A stretch of DNA of 56,869 nucleotides, from positions 1 to 56,869 of the forward strand of contig JAGYKN010000010.1 in the NCBI GenBank assembly GCA_018401615.1, in the 5' to 3' direction. The stretch is from Burkholderiaceae bacterium. GTDB taxonomy: Bacteria; Pseudomonadota; Gammaproteobacteria; Burkholderiales; Burkholderiaceae_A. Under the pieces are notes generated by a model. That model saw nothing but the letters and a program-made list of their open reading frames with translations. It ran no database searches and was not told where the DNA came from. This document shows, piece by piece, positions 48,800-56,869 of this stretch (its first letter is position 1; every line of letters begins with the position of its first letter). A program made the translations under genes and the position numbers.

Positions 48800-50590
48800 T
48801 CAATAGGTGCGTTTCTTGGGCTGGAAGGTCTCGACCGAGAGGGGCTTGAGGTTGACAGTCTTGTAGTCCATCCGATTGTTCTGGGAAAACCAGAGGCTGT
48901 GGCGCATCCACTGCGCATCATCTCGCTCGGGAAAGTCCCGATGGGCGTGTGCCCCACGACTCTCATGACGGGCCTCGGCCGAGACGATCGTTGCCTTTGC
49001 GGTCTCGACGAGGTTAGAGAGCTCGAGTGCCTCAACGCGTGCGGTGTTAAAGACCTTTGATTTGTCCTTGATCTGAACGGCCGCCGCCCTGGCAGCAATG
49101 GCCATGACCTTCTGGACACCCTGCTGGAGCAACTCAGATGTTCGAAAGACACCGCAATAATTCTGCATGGTGTCTCGGAGGTCCTGGGCCACCGACTGCA
49201 CCTTCTCGCCTCCTGTTGAGGCCTCTAGTGTTGCGAGCCTTGAGAGGGTTGGGTCGACCTGCTTGACTGCGAGGCTGCGGTGCTCCTGCTTGGGAAGGTT
49301 CTGCGCCACGATGTGGTTGCCAGCCGCCCGCCCAAAGACGACCAGGTCTAGGAGTGAATTGGTGCCAAGGCGGTTGGCGCCGTGAACCGATACGCAGGCA
49401 CACTCTCCAATGGCGTAGAGGCCCGAGACGATGGTGTTTGGATTTCCGTTGCGGGGCGTGACCACCTGGCCGTAGATGTTGGTTGGGATGCCACCCATCT
49501 GATAGTGGATGGTTGGGACGACTGGGATGGGCTCTCTGATGGGATCGACGTTGGCAAACTTGAGGGCGATCTCTCGGATGGACGGCAGCTTCTTGAGGAT
49601 CTTTTCTGCACCAAGGTGATCAAGTTTTAAGAGCACATGGTCTTTGTTCGGCCCGCAGCCCCGACCTTCTTTTATCTCCTGGTCCATTGAGCGGGAGATG
49701 AAGTCTCTCGGGGCCAGGTCTTTTAATGTTGGGGCGTACCGCTCCATGAACCGCTCACCTTCGGAATTGAGCAGAATGCCGCCCTCTCCGCGAACGCCTT
49801 CAGTGATGAGGACGCCAGCACCTGCAACCCCCGTGGGGTGAAACTGCCAGAATTCCATGTCCTCTAGGGGCAGCCCTGCCCTTGCGGCCATGCCCATGCC
49901 ATCGCCCGTGTTGATGAAGGCATTGGTCGAGGCAGCCCAGATACGCCCTGCACCGCCAGTGGCAAACACGGTCGTCTTGGCCTCTAGGATCAATAATTCG
50001 CCCGTCTCCATCTCGAGCGCGACCACGCCGATGCAGGCACCCTCCTCGTCGAGCAGGATATCGAGGGCCATCCATTCAACAAAAAACTGTGTCCGAGCCC
50101 GGACATTTCGCTGGTAGAGCGTGTGAAGCAGGGCATGGCCCGTGCGGTCAGCGGCTGCACAGGCCCGCTGCACCGGCTTCTCACCGAGATTGGCGGTGTG
50201 GCCCCCGAATGGCCTCTGGTAGATGGTGCCATCGGCATTGCGGTCAAACGGCATTCCAAAATGCTCAAGCTCGTAGACAACAGCAGGTGCCTCCCTGCAC
50301 ATGAATTCGATGGCATCTTGGTCACCGAGATAGTCGGACCCCTTTATGGTGTCAAACATGTGCCAGTACCAATTGTCTTCGTTCATGTTGCCAAGCGATG
50401 CGCCGATGCCGCCCTGGGCCGCCACGGTGTGAGAGCGGGTGGGAAAGACCTTTGAGAGGACCGCCACATTGAGCCCTGCTTCAGCAAGCTGAAGGGAGCA
50501 GCGCATTCCAGAGCCGCCTGCGCCGACAATGACGGCATCAAATCGGCGCCTGGGAACGCTGTTGGCTTGCTGTGTTAGAAATTCGGCCAT
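48800..50590 (-). CDS. sdhA: Succinate dehydrogenase flavoprotein subunit
   Basis: SdhA oxidises succinate to fumarate with covalently bound FAD. The 596-residue protein has the dinucleotide motif [20 protein letters not shown], the FAD-linking His54 in [17 protein letters not shown], the substrate site around [21 protein letters not shown], and [24 protein letters not shown]. The start overlaps the sdhD stop by one base. The C-terminal segment with [17 protein letters not shown] is normal. Confidence 0.97.
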   Translation of the reverse strand: MAEFLTQQANSVPRRRFDAVIVGAGGSGMRCSLQLAEAGLNVAVLSKVFPTRSHTVAAQGGIGASLGNMNEDNWYWHMFDTIKGSDYLGDQDAIEFMCREAPAVVYELEHFGMPFDRNADGTIYQRPFGGHTANLGEKPVQRACAAADRTGHALLHTLYQRNVRARTQFFVEWMALDILLDEEGACIGVVALEMETGELLILEAKTTVFATGGAGRIWAASTNAFINTGDGMGMAARAGLPLEDMEFWQFHPTGVAGAGVLITEGVRGEGGILLNSEGERFMERYAPTLKDLAPRDFISRSMDQEIKEGRGCGPNKDHVLLKLDHLGAEKILKKLPSIREIALKFANVDPIREPIPVVPTIHYQMGGIPTNIYGQVVTPRNGNPNTIVSGLYAIGECACVSVHGANRLGTNSLLDLVVFGRAAGNHIVAQNLPKQEHRSLAVKQVDPTLSRLATLEASTGGEKVQSVAQDLRDTMQNYCGVFRTSELLQQGVQKVMAIAARAAAVQIKDKSKVFNTARVEALELSNLVETAKATIVSAEARHESRGAHAHRDFPERDDAQWMRHSLWFSQNNRMDYKTVNLKPLSVETFQPKKRTY

Positions 50591-50955
50591 CAGACCCTCC
50601 AGAGAACGTCAATGGCCCAGATGCTGCACCCCAAGAGCCAGACAATGGTGAAAACCTGCAAGATCAGGCGGATACCAACCGGCTTGACGTAATCCATCCA
50701 GATGTCGCGAACGCCAACCCAGGCGTGAAAGACAAATGCCAGAAAGCCAAGAATTGAGAAGACCTTCATCCAGGTCTGCGCGAAGAGCCCAGCCCAGCCG
50801 TAATAGCCCGGCTCGGCGGTAAAAAAGGCTGCAGTGATCAGAACCAGGCTGTAGCTGGCCAAGATGACTGCAGTCACGCGCTGCGAGAGCCAATCCCTGA
50901 GACCGTAGTGGGCTCCGACAACAATCCGCCTGCGGCCGATGTTCTCCGTGTTCAT
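50590..50955 (-). CDS. sdhD: Succinate dehydrogenase membrane anchor SdhD
   Basis: SdhD is a 121-residue membrane anchor with three predicted helices ([65 protein letters not shown]). The His in [10 protein letters not shown] is the conserved heme/quinone-site region. ATG 50955 overlaps the sdhC stop by 4 bp, and its own stop overlaps sdhA by one base, tight packing expected for complex II subunits. Confidence 0.93.
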   Translation of the reverse strand: MNTENIGRRRIVVGAHYGLRDWLSQRVTAVILASYSLVLITAAFFTAEPGYYGWAGLFAQTWMKVFSILGFLAFVFHAWVGVRDIWMDYVKPVGIRLILQVFTIVWLLGCSIWAIDVLWRV

Positions 50956-51365
50956 GAGAGCACCCCAAAAATGGCGGCCCAGGCCACGCTCGAGACCACC
51001 AGGCTCGCGGCCAGGAATCCCTTGGCCATGAGCGGACTGGCTTCCTTGGAGATGCCAATGTGCATGTCGTTTATCAGGTGCCGAATCCCCCCCATAAAGT
51101 GGTGGATAAAGGCCAGCGACAGCCCACACAGCACCAGCTTGACTGCAATGGTGTCTGTGAGCTCGAGCAACTGGGCGTAGCTGAGCTCTGAGGTGATGCT
51201 CATGTCGAACAACCAGACGATGAGCGGGAGCGCCAAAAACATGCCCGCCCCGCTGACGCGATGCAATATAGACATGATGCCGGCGATCGGTAGACGATAC
51301 TGGAGGATCTGGAAAATCTGGATATTGCGGAACTGCGGACGACGTTTTTTGATGTTCTCTGTCAT
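50952..51365 (-). CDS. sdhC: Succinate dehydrogenase cytochrome b556 subunit SdhC
   Basis: SdhC is the 137-residue heme b-binding anchor of complex II. It starts MTENIKKRRPQFRNIQIFQILQYRLPIAGIMSILHRVSGAGMF, containing the HRVSG quinone-site signature, and has HHFMGGIRHLINDMHIG with the heme His. Three hydrophobic helices are visible. ATG 51365 is chosen because the upstream extension to 51419 runs into the promoter region. It is the first gene of the minus-strand TCA cluster. Confidence 0.94.
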   Translation of the reverse strand: MTENIKKRRPQFRNIQIFQILQYRLPIAGIMSILHRVSGAGMFLALPLIVWLFDMSITSELSYAQLLELTDTIAVKLVLCGLSLAFIHHFMGGIRHLINDMHIGISKEASPLMAKGFLAASLVVSSVAWAAIFGVLS

Positions 51366-51395
51366 GCGCAACCTTGGTAGAGTGTATGTTCCTCG

Positions 51396-51425
51396 ATTAT
51401 AGGGTGCTGCTTTTGACACAGTCTA
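51396..51425 (-). promoter_or_regulatory. Predicted sdhC promoter
   Basis: Reading the minus strand, a perfect TATAAT (51401-51396) lies 30 bp upstream of the sdhC ATG, with TAGACT (51425-51420) as a 4-of-6 match to the -35, at 18 bp spacing. The -35 forms the left arm of the palindrome at 51420-51441. Confidence 0.5.
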
Positions 51426-51441
51426 GGGTAAACCCTAGACT
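51413..51441 (+). promoter_or_regulatory. Predicted mdh promoter
   Basis: A perfect TTGACA (51413-51418) is followed after exactly 17 bp by TAGACT (51436-51441), a 4-of-6 match to the -10. The spacer and -10 are covered by the palindrome at 51420-51441. Transcription would begin near 51448, about 60 bp before the mdh ATG. Confidence 0.55.
51420..51441. promoter_or_regulatory. Perfect palindromic operator candidate between sdhC and mdh
   Basis: The core GTCTAGGGTAAACCCTAGAC (51421-51440) is a perfect inverted repeat with 9-bp arms around AA, extended by one more A-T pair on the outside. It overlaps the spacer and -10 of the mdh promoter and the -35 of the divergent sdhC promoter, so a bound dimer would block both. 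In other Burkholderiales a GntR-family regulator gene sits between sdhC and mdh; here that gene is absent. The cognate protein is unknown. Confidence 0.6.
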
Positions 51442-51509
51442 CAAAAGGCATCCGAAACAGAAAAGTCAGCATCCCCTTGTTGCATCGCAAAAAATAGGAG
51501 TGTTGTTCC

Positions 51510-52502
<993 letters not shown>

Positions 52503-52638
52503 TTGCGCCTTGCAGTCCAGACACGCAGCCCACCGAGGGATGTCTTCACGTCAGCGCAGGCCGCCAACTGCGCCCTGCCCGCCCAGGCCCTTGAGATTTT
52601 CTTGAACCAAATTTAATCGCAATCCAAGGAGCAACACC

Positions 52639-55332
52639 ATGCCTCACAGCCTCTTTAACAGCCTGCAGACGTACACGACCACCGCCGGCGTGGTGCGCCA
52701 GTTTTATGCACTTTCCGCCCTGGAGCAGGCCGGGCTTGCCAAGGTCTCGCGTCTGCCCGTCTCCATCCGCATCGTCTTGGAGTCGGTGCTGCGCAACTGC
52801 GACGGTAAAAAGGTCACCGAGGCGCATGTCAGGGAACTTGCAGGCTGGAAACCAAACGACAGCCGGACCAATGAGATCCCGTTTGTGCTCGCCCGCGTGG
52901 TCCTCCAAGACTTTACCGGTGTGCCCCTGCTGGCAGACCTGGCTGCGATGCGAAATGTTGCCGATCAACTCGGCAAGAATCCCAAGCGCATTGAGCCACT
53001 GGTGCCGGTGGACCTCGTGGTGGATCACTCAGTGATGATTGATCACTTTGGCAGTGCCAACGCGCTCGACCTCAACATGAAGCTTGAGTTTCAGCGCAAT
53101 GAAGAGCGATATCAATTTATGAAGTGGGGCATGCAGGCCTTTGACACCTTCAGGGTCGTGCCCCCCGGCATTGGCATCGTGCACCAGGTGAACCTGGAGT
53201 ACCTCGCTCGCGGGGTCCACACGAAAAACGGCATCAGCTACCCCGACACCCTTGTGGGAACCGATAGCCACACCACCATGATCAACGGCATTGGCGTGGT
53301 GGGTTGGGGCGTGGGCGGCATTGAGGCCGAGGCCGCCATGCTCGGTCAGCCCCTCTACCTCCTCACGCCCGATGTGGTTGGTGTGAACCTGACTGGCAAG
53401 CTGCCCGAGGGCACCACCGCCACCGACCTCGTGCTCACCATCACCGAGCTGCTGCGCAAGGAAAAGGTTGTTGGAAAGTTCGTGGAATTCTTCGGCGAGG
53501 GAACCAAGACCCTGGCCCTGCCCGACCGAGCCACCATCGCCAACATGGCACCCGAGTACGGCGCCACCATGGGCTTCTTTCCGGTCGATGCGGTGACCGT
53601 TGATTTCATGAGTGCCACTGGCCGCACCCAAGAGGAGGTTGAAGCATTCGAGGCCTACTTCAAGGCTCAAAGCCTCTTTGGCATCCCGGTCCAAGGTGAG
53701 ATTGACTACACCAAGGTGGTCAGCCTGGATCTGAGCAGCATCAAGCCCTCACTGGCGGGCCCCAAGCGCCCGCAGGACCGCATTGAATTGGCAAGCATGA
53801 AGCAGAGCTTTGCCACGCTCTTTTCCGCGCCCGCAGCCGACAACGGCTTTGCCAAGCCGGCGGCCGAACTCGGCAGACGCGTGCCTGCTGGCCAGACAGA
53901 CCTCGGCCACGGCGACGTCTTGATTGCAGCTATTACCTCTTGCACCAATACCTCTAACCCAGGCGTGCTCTTGGCGGCAGGTCTGTTGGCCAAGAAGGCT
54001 GTTGAGGCTGGCCTGACCTCCAATCCGCGGGTGAAGACCTCATTGGCACCTGGGAGTCGAGTGGTCACGGATTACCTCACCAAGGCGGGCCTGCTGCCCT
54101 ATCTCGAGAAGCTTGGCTTTCATGTGGCTGCCTACGGCTGCACCACCTGCATTGGAAATGCGGGCGATCTGTCTGCTGAGTTCAACGAGTCGATCGTGGC
54201 CAATGACCTGGTCTGTGCGGCGGTGCTCTCTGGCAACCGAAACTTCGAGGCGCGTATTCATCCGAACCTGCGGGCCAACTTTCTGGCATCACCCCCCCTG
54301 GTGGTGGCCTACGCCATCACCGGCACGGTGCAGAAGGACCTTCAGACAGAACCCCTCGGCCAGGGCAAGAACGGGCCGGTCTACTTAAGGGACATCTGGC
54401 CCACGAGCGAGGAGATTGCCGCTGTGATGGGATACGCCCGAGATCCCAAGACCTTCCAATCACTCTATGGCGACCTCACCAAAGACCATCATCTCTGGAA
54501 CAACATCAGGGGCACCACAGGGCAGGTCTACGACTGGCCGGCCTCAACCTATATCGCCAAGCCACCCTTCTTCGACGGTTTTTCGATGACACCCTCGGCC
54601 ACCACCAACATCAAGGGAGCCAGAGCGCTGGCGATTCTGGGAGACTCCGTCACCACCGATCACATCTCGCCTGCTGGCGCCATCAAGGAGGCTTCGCCGG
54701 GTGGCCAATATCTGATCAACAACAAGGTGAGCAAGGCCGACTTCAACAGCTACGGCTCGCGTCGCGGCAACCATGAGGTCATGATGCGTGGCACCTTCGC
54801 AAACGTCCGCATCAAGAATCTCATGCTGCCGCTCAAGGCCGATGGTGCCCGTGAGGAGGGTGGCCTCACGATCATGCAGCCATCGGGCGAGCGCGCCTTC
54901 ATCTACGATGCAGCGATGGCCTACCAGAAAAGTGGCACACCCACCGTGGTGGTTGGCGGCGAGGAATACGGAACGGGTTCATCTCGCGATTGGGCTGCCA
55001 AAGGCACACAACTGCTTGGTGTGCGGGCCGTGATTGCCCGCTCCTATGAGCGCATTCACCGCTCAAACCTTGTGGGCATGGGCGTGCTGCCGCTGCAATT
55101 TAAGAATGGGGAGTCGGCTGAGTCACTCGGCCTCGAGGGCAGCGAGGTCTTTGACATCGAGGTGCCCTCGAGCCTTGCACCCCAGCAAGATCTTCAGGTC
55201 GTCGTCAGCCGCAAGGACGGCAGCAGGCAGACCATCACCACCCTGTGCCGAATCGACACGCCCATCGAGGTCGATTACTACCAGCATGGCGGTATCCTTC
55301 CGTATGTTCTTCGTGAGTTGATGACAGCCTAA
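52639..55332 (+). CDS. acnA: Aconitate hydratase AcnA
   Basis: AcnA isomerises citrate to isocitrate via a 4Fe-4S cluster. The 897-residue length and the [25 protein letters not shown] block are typical of the AcnA/IRP1 branch. Cluster Cys are in [13 protein letters not shown] and [11 protein letters not shown]; the swivel domain has [14 protein letters not shown] and [18 protein letters not shown] strong AAGGAG precedes the ATG. Upstream, TTGAGA and TTTAAT are only 15 bp apart, so a promoter there is doubtful. The stop overlaps the next ATG by one base. Confidence 0.97.
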   Translation: MPHSLFNSLQTYTTTAGVVRQFYALSALEQAGLAKVSRLPVSIRIVLESVLRNCDGKKVTEAHVRELAGWKPNDSRTNEIPFVLARVVLQDFTGVPLLADLAAMRNVADQLGKNPKRIEPLVPVDLVVDHSVMIDHFGSANALDLNMKLEFQRNEERYQFMKWGMQAFDTFRVVPPGIGIVHQVNLEYLARGVHTKNGISYPDTLVGTDSHTTMINGIGVVGWGVGGIEAEAAMLGQPLYLLTPDVVGVNLTGKLPEGTTATDLVLTITELLRKEKVVGKFVEFFGEGTKTLALPDRATIANMAPEYGATMGFFPVDAVTVDFMSATGRTQEEVEAFEAYFKAQSLFGIPVQGEIDYTKVVSLDLSSIKPSLAGPKRPQDRIELASMKQSFATLFSAPAADNGFAKPAAELGRRVPAGQTDLGHGDVLIAAITSCTNTSNPGVLLAAGLLAKKAVEAGLTSNPRVKTSLAPGSRVVTDYLTKAGLLPYLEKLGFHVAAYGCTTCIGNAGDLSAEFNESIVANDLVCAAVLSGNRNFEARIHPNLRANFLASPPLVVAYAITGTVQKDLQTEPLGQGKNGPVYLRDIWPTSEEIAAVMGYARDPKTFQSLYGDLTKDHHLWNNIRGTTGQVYDWPASTYIAKPPFFDGFSMTPSATTNIKGARALAILGDSVTTDHISPAGAIKEASPGGQYLINNKVSKADFNSYGSRRGNHEVMMRGTFANVRIKNLMLPLKADGAREEGGLTIMQPSGERAFIYDAAMAYQKSGTPTVVVGGEEYGTGSSRDWAAKGTQLLGVRAVIARSYERIHRSNLVGMGVLPLQFKNGESAESLGLEGSEVFDIEVPSSLAPQQDLQVVVSRKDGSRQTITTLCRIDTPIEVDYYQHGGILPYVLRELMTA

Positions 55333-56501
55333 TGAAAACCTCCCCCTCCTCCCGTCGCGGACGTGCCTCTCGTGAGGCCGATCGTCTTGTCGAATTAGCC
55401 GAGGGCCTTGCGCACTCTGGCAGTCGGGCAGAGGACCATTTCTGGGGTTCACGGCTCGACACAGAGATTGATGCCTTATTGAGTGGAGCCGATGAGGCCT
55501 CCCTCAACACGGCACTTGATCGCCTCGCCGATCGGGAATCTCGAGCCTACGAGGAGCTCGCTGACGCCATCGAGGGTCGGGTGGAACACACGCTGGTCAA
55601 GGCCTCCGATGGCACTCGAGACGTCCTGCTGTTTGCAGCGCCGGTGCTGGCTTGGTCTCGAATGCCACTGCCCACTCGGTCGCTTGGGACGAACACCCTG
55701 CAGGCCCTGCGAGGGCACCTCCAGGAGCATGTCTTCTCGGAGAAGGCCGACGTTGCGCTGGCAGATTACTTTTTCTCGCCAGACCAGTTGCCCGAGAGTT
55801 TCGGCGAGACTGCCGAAATGCGGCAGGCGCTCATGGCCCACCTCACCGATGGGCGCCTGGCGGTGGACACCGCCTCTCTGAATGAAACCGCTCAGTTCCT
55901 GGCCGATCAGCGTTACGTGATTGGGGTGGTCTCGGCACCGCAGGGTGAGGCATTGTTTCGATGGCAAGAGGGCATGATCACCCGAGATGAGGTGATGGCT
56001 GCCTGGCGTTCAGCCTCGCAGGATGTCTTTACCGCCCTCCTGCCGGCCTGTGGGTTTGAGCCCATGCTGCCGCGGGCCTACTATGTGGCCTGCCGAGACG
56101 CCGATCGCTCTGCAAGGCCCTTCTCAATTACCGCGTCGGTGGCGTTTCTATCGACGACCCTCAACGTGCCTGCGGCACATCTAGAGGCTGTGGTTGCCGG
56201 CTGCTACAACCGCACCCTCGAGGAATACCGAATTGGTTTTCAGGTCACCGAAGACGAGTCGGTGATTCATGGCATCGTCTGGCCGCTGCTTGGCGCGGAG
56301 GATGAGATGAGCGATGTTGTCGATGAGATTGAGGCCACTCTTCGCGAGGCAGGCATTCAGAAGGTTGAGGTGCTGCGACAACGCATGCCCATGGAGTACT
56401 GCGAGGACTGTGGCGCGCCCTTGTACCCCAACGCCGACGGCGAACTCGTGCATGCCGAACTGCCTGAGACCGACGAGCCCGCCGCCCAGCATCTGCACTG
56501 A
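55332..56501 (+). CDS. DUF2863 family protein
   Basis: This 389-residue protein matches my recollection of the DUF2863 family, found mostly in Burkholderiales and of unknown function. It starts with a basic, Ser-rich tail and a helical region (EADRLVELAEGLAHSGSRAEDHFWGSRLDTEIDALL). The mid-part has no catalytic signature I know. Near the C-terminus EYCEDCGAPLYPNADGELVHAELPE carries a CxxC that could bind zinc. Its start overlaps the acnA stop by one base, so it is co-transcribed with aconitase. Confidence 0.82.
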   Translation: MKTSPSSRRGRASREADRLVELAEGLAHSGSRAEDHFWGSRLDTEIDALLSGADEASLNTALDRLADRESRAYEELADAIEGRVEHTLVKASDGTRDVLLFAAPVLAWSRMPLPTRSLGTNTLQALRGHLQEHVFSEKADVALADYFFSPDQLPESFGETAEMRQALMAHLTDGRLAVDTASLNETAQFLADQRYVIGVVSAPQGEALFRWQEGMITRDEVMAAWRSASQDVFTALLPACGFEPMLPRAYYVACRDADRSARPFSITASVAFLSTTLNVPAAHLEAVVAGCYNRTLEEYRIGFQVTEDESVIHGIVWPLLGAEDEMSDVVDEIEATLREAGIQKVEVLRQRMPMEYCEDCGAPLYPNADGELVHAELPETDEPAAQHLH

Positions 56502-56524
56502 GCGGCGAGCTGTTAGTGGCACCA

Positions 56525-56869
56525 TTAAAAGTCTTGTTTGACTCTTAGCTCGACCGAGCGGCCATCAGCTGGGGCAACACTTCCAAAAGAAGCAAAATCA
56601 AAGTATTGCTTGTCAGTAAGGTTTCTCACCCACAAAGAAAGCTCCTTTCGTTGAGATGGCCACGCATAACTGTAGCCTGCATCCAAGGTGAGTCGCGCGG
56701 GAATTCGAAAGCCCGTGTTCGCGTCGTCACCACTTTGCACCATCTGGCCGCGATGATTTGCAACCACCCTGTAGAGGCTCTGGTCGCGTTTCCAAGACAA
56801 CGAACCTTTTGCAACCAGATCAGGAACCATCGGGACACGTTTTCCGGAATTGGTGCCAGACTCAATCTC
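56525..56869 (-). CDS. TonB-dependent outer membrane receptor, C-terminal fragment
   Basis: The frame is open to the window edge, so the gene starts outside; 114 residues are visible. GKRVPMVPDLVAKGSLSW, then IPARLTLDAGYSYAWPSQRKELSLWVRNLTDKQYFDFASFGSVAPADGRSVELRVKQDF are the final strands of a TonB-dependent beta-barrel, including the NLTDKQYFD element and the terminal Phe. The substrate (siderophore, metal or other) cannot be inferred. It converges on the DUF2863 gene with a 23-bp gap. Confidence 0.88.
   Translation of the reverse strand, partial: EIESGTNSGKRVPMVPDLVAKGSLSWKRDQSLYRVVANHRGQMVQSGDDANTGFRIPARLTLDAGYSYAWPSQRKELSLWVRNLTDKQYFDFASFGSVAPADGRSVELRVKQDF

Noticed and set aside
52591-52617. 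TTGAGA and TTTAAT as an acnA promoter
   Set aside because: The spacing is 15 bp, shorter than functional promoters usually allow; read-through from mdh is as likely.

Overview
The window is 56.9 kb of a GC-rich betaproteobacterial chromosome, most likely order Burkholderiales. I infer this from the lipid A/BAM block (bamA-skp-lpxD-fabZ-lpxA-lpxB-rnhB), a divergent TCA-cycle supercluster ending in a DUF2863 gene, a phaC-phaB-phaR storage block, and ratA-rnfH divergent from smpB. Nearly all of it is compact core genome with many 1-8 bp start/stop overlaps, and the only gene-free gaps are short. No tRNA, rRNA, CRISPR array or insertion sequence was seen.

Layout. 1-6.5 kb: outer-membrane and lipid A biogenesis (bamA fragment, skp, lpxD, fabZ, lpxA, lpxB), then rnhB and a TrmH-type RNA methyltransferase. 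6.5-11 kb: PEP synthase with its regulatory kinase/phosphorylase, and an orphan branched-chain amino acid binding protein. 11-15.5 kb: rnfH, ratA, smpB, guaB and a heavily frameshifted guaA. 15.5-19.1 kb: a small accessory island between guaA and tadA with two toxin-antitoxin pairs (Phd/VapC and PrlF/YhaV), a FrnE-like DsbA protein and a YdjM-like membrane protein. 19.1-28.7 kb: tadA, an L,D-transpeptidase, ppiC-bolA-yciB-msrB, selO, a thioesterase, ygfZ, mltG, tmk, holB, tatD. 28.7-34.3 kb: polyhydroxybutyrate metabolism (thiolase, rimO, phaR, phaB, phaC). 34.4-39 kb: pgeF, rluD, divergent bamD, and a DinG-type helicase. 39-51.4 kb, all minus strand: ydcH, a hidden secreted-protein gene, zapE, lpd, odhB, odhA, gltA, sdhE, sdhB, sdhA, sdhD, sdhC. 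Divergent from these on the plus strand are mdh, acnA and a DUF2863 gene. A TonB-dependent receptor fragment runs off the right edge.

How the parts work together. The genes from sdhC down to lpd encode succinate dehydrogenase, citrate synthase and 2-oxoglutarate dehydrogenase; mdh and acnA opposite add malate dehydrogenase and aconitase. Between sdhC and mdh lies a perfect palindrome that overlaps promoter elements of both directions, so one regulator could control most of the TCA cycle. The storage cluster draws on the same acetyl-CoA pool.

Two themes deserve attention. First, several core genes (guaA, tmk/holB, the thiolase, odhB, and an overlooked small secreted protein) carry clustered single-base indels while the protein-level signal survives in shifting frames. 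Local assembly error is the simplest reading. Second, the guaA-tadA interval looks like an insertion site: it holds addiction modules, and a 24-codon, guaA-like relic is fused in frame to the start of tadA.
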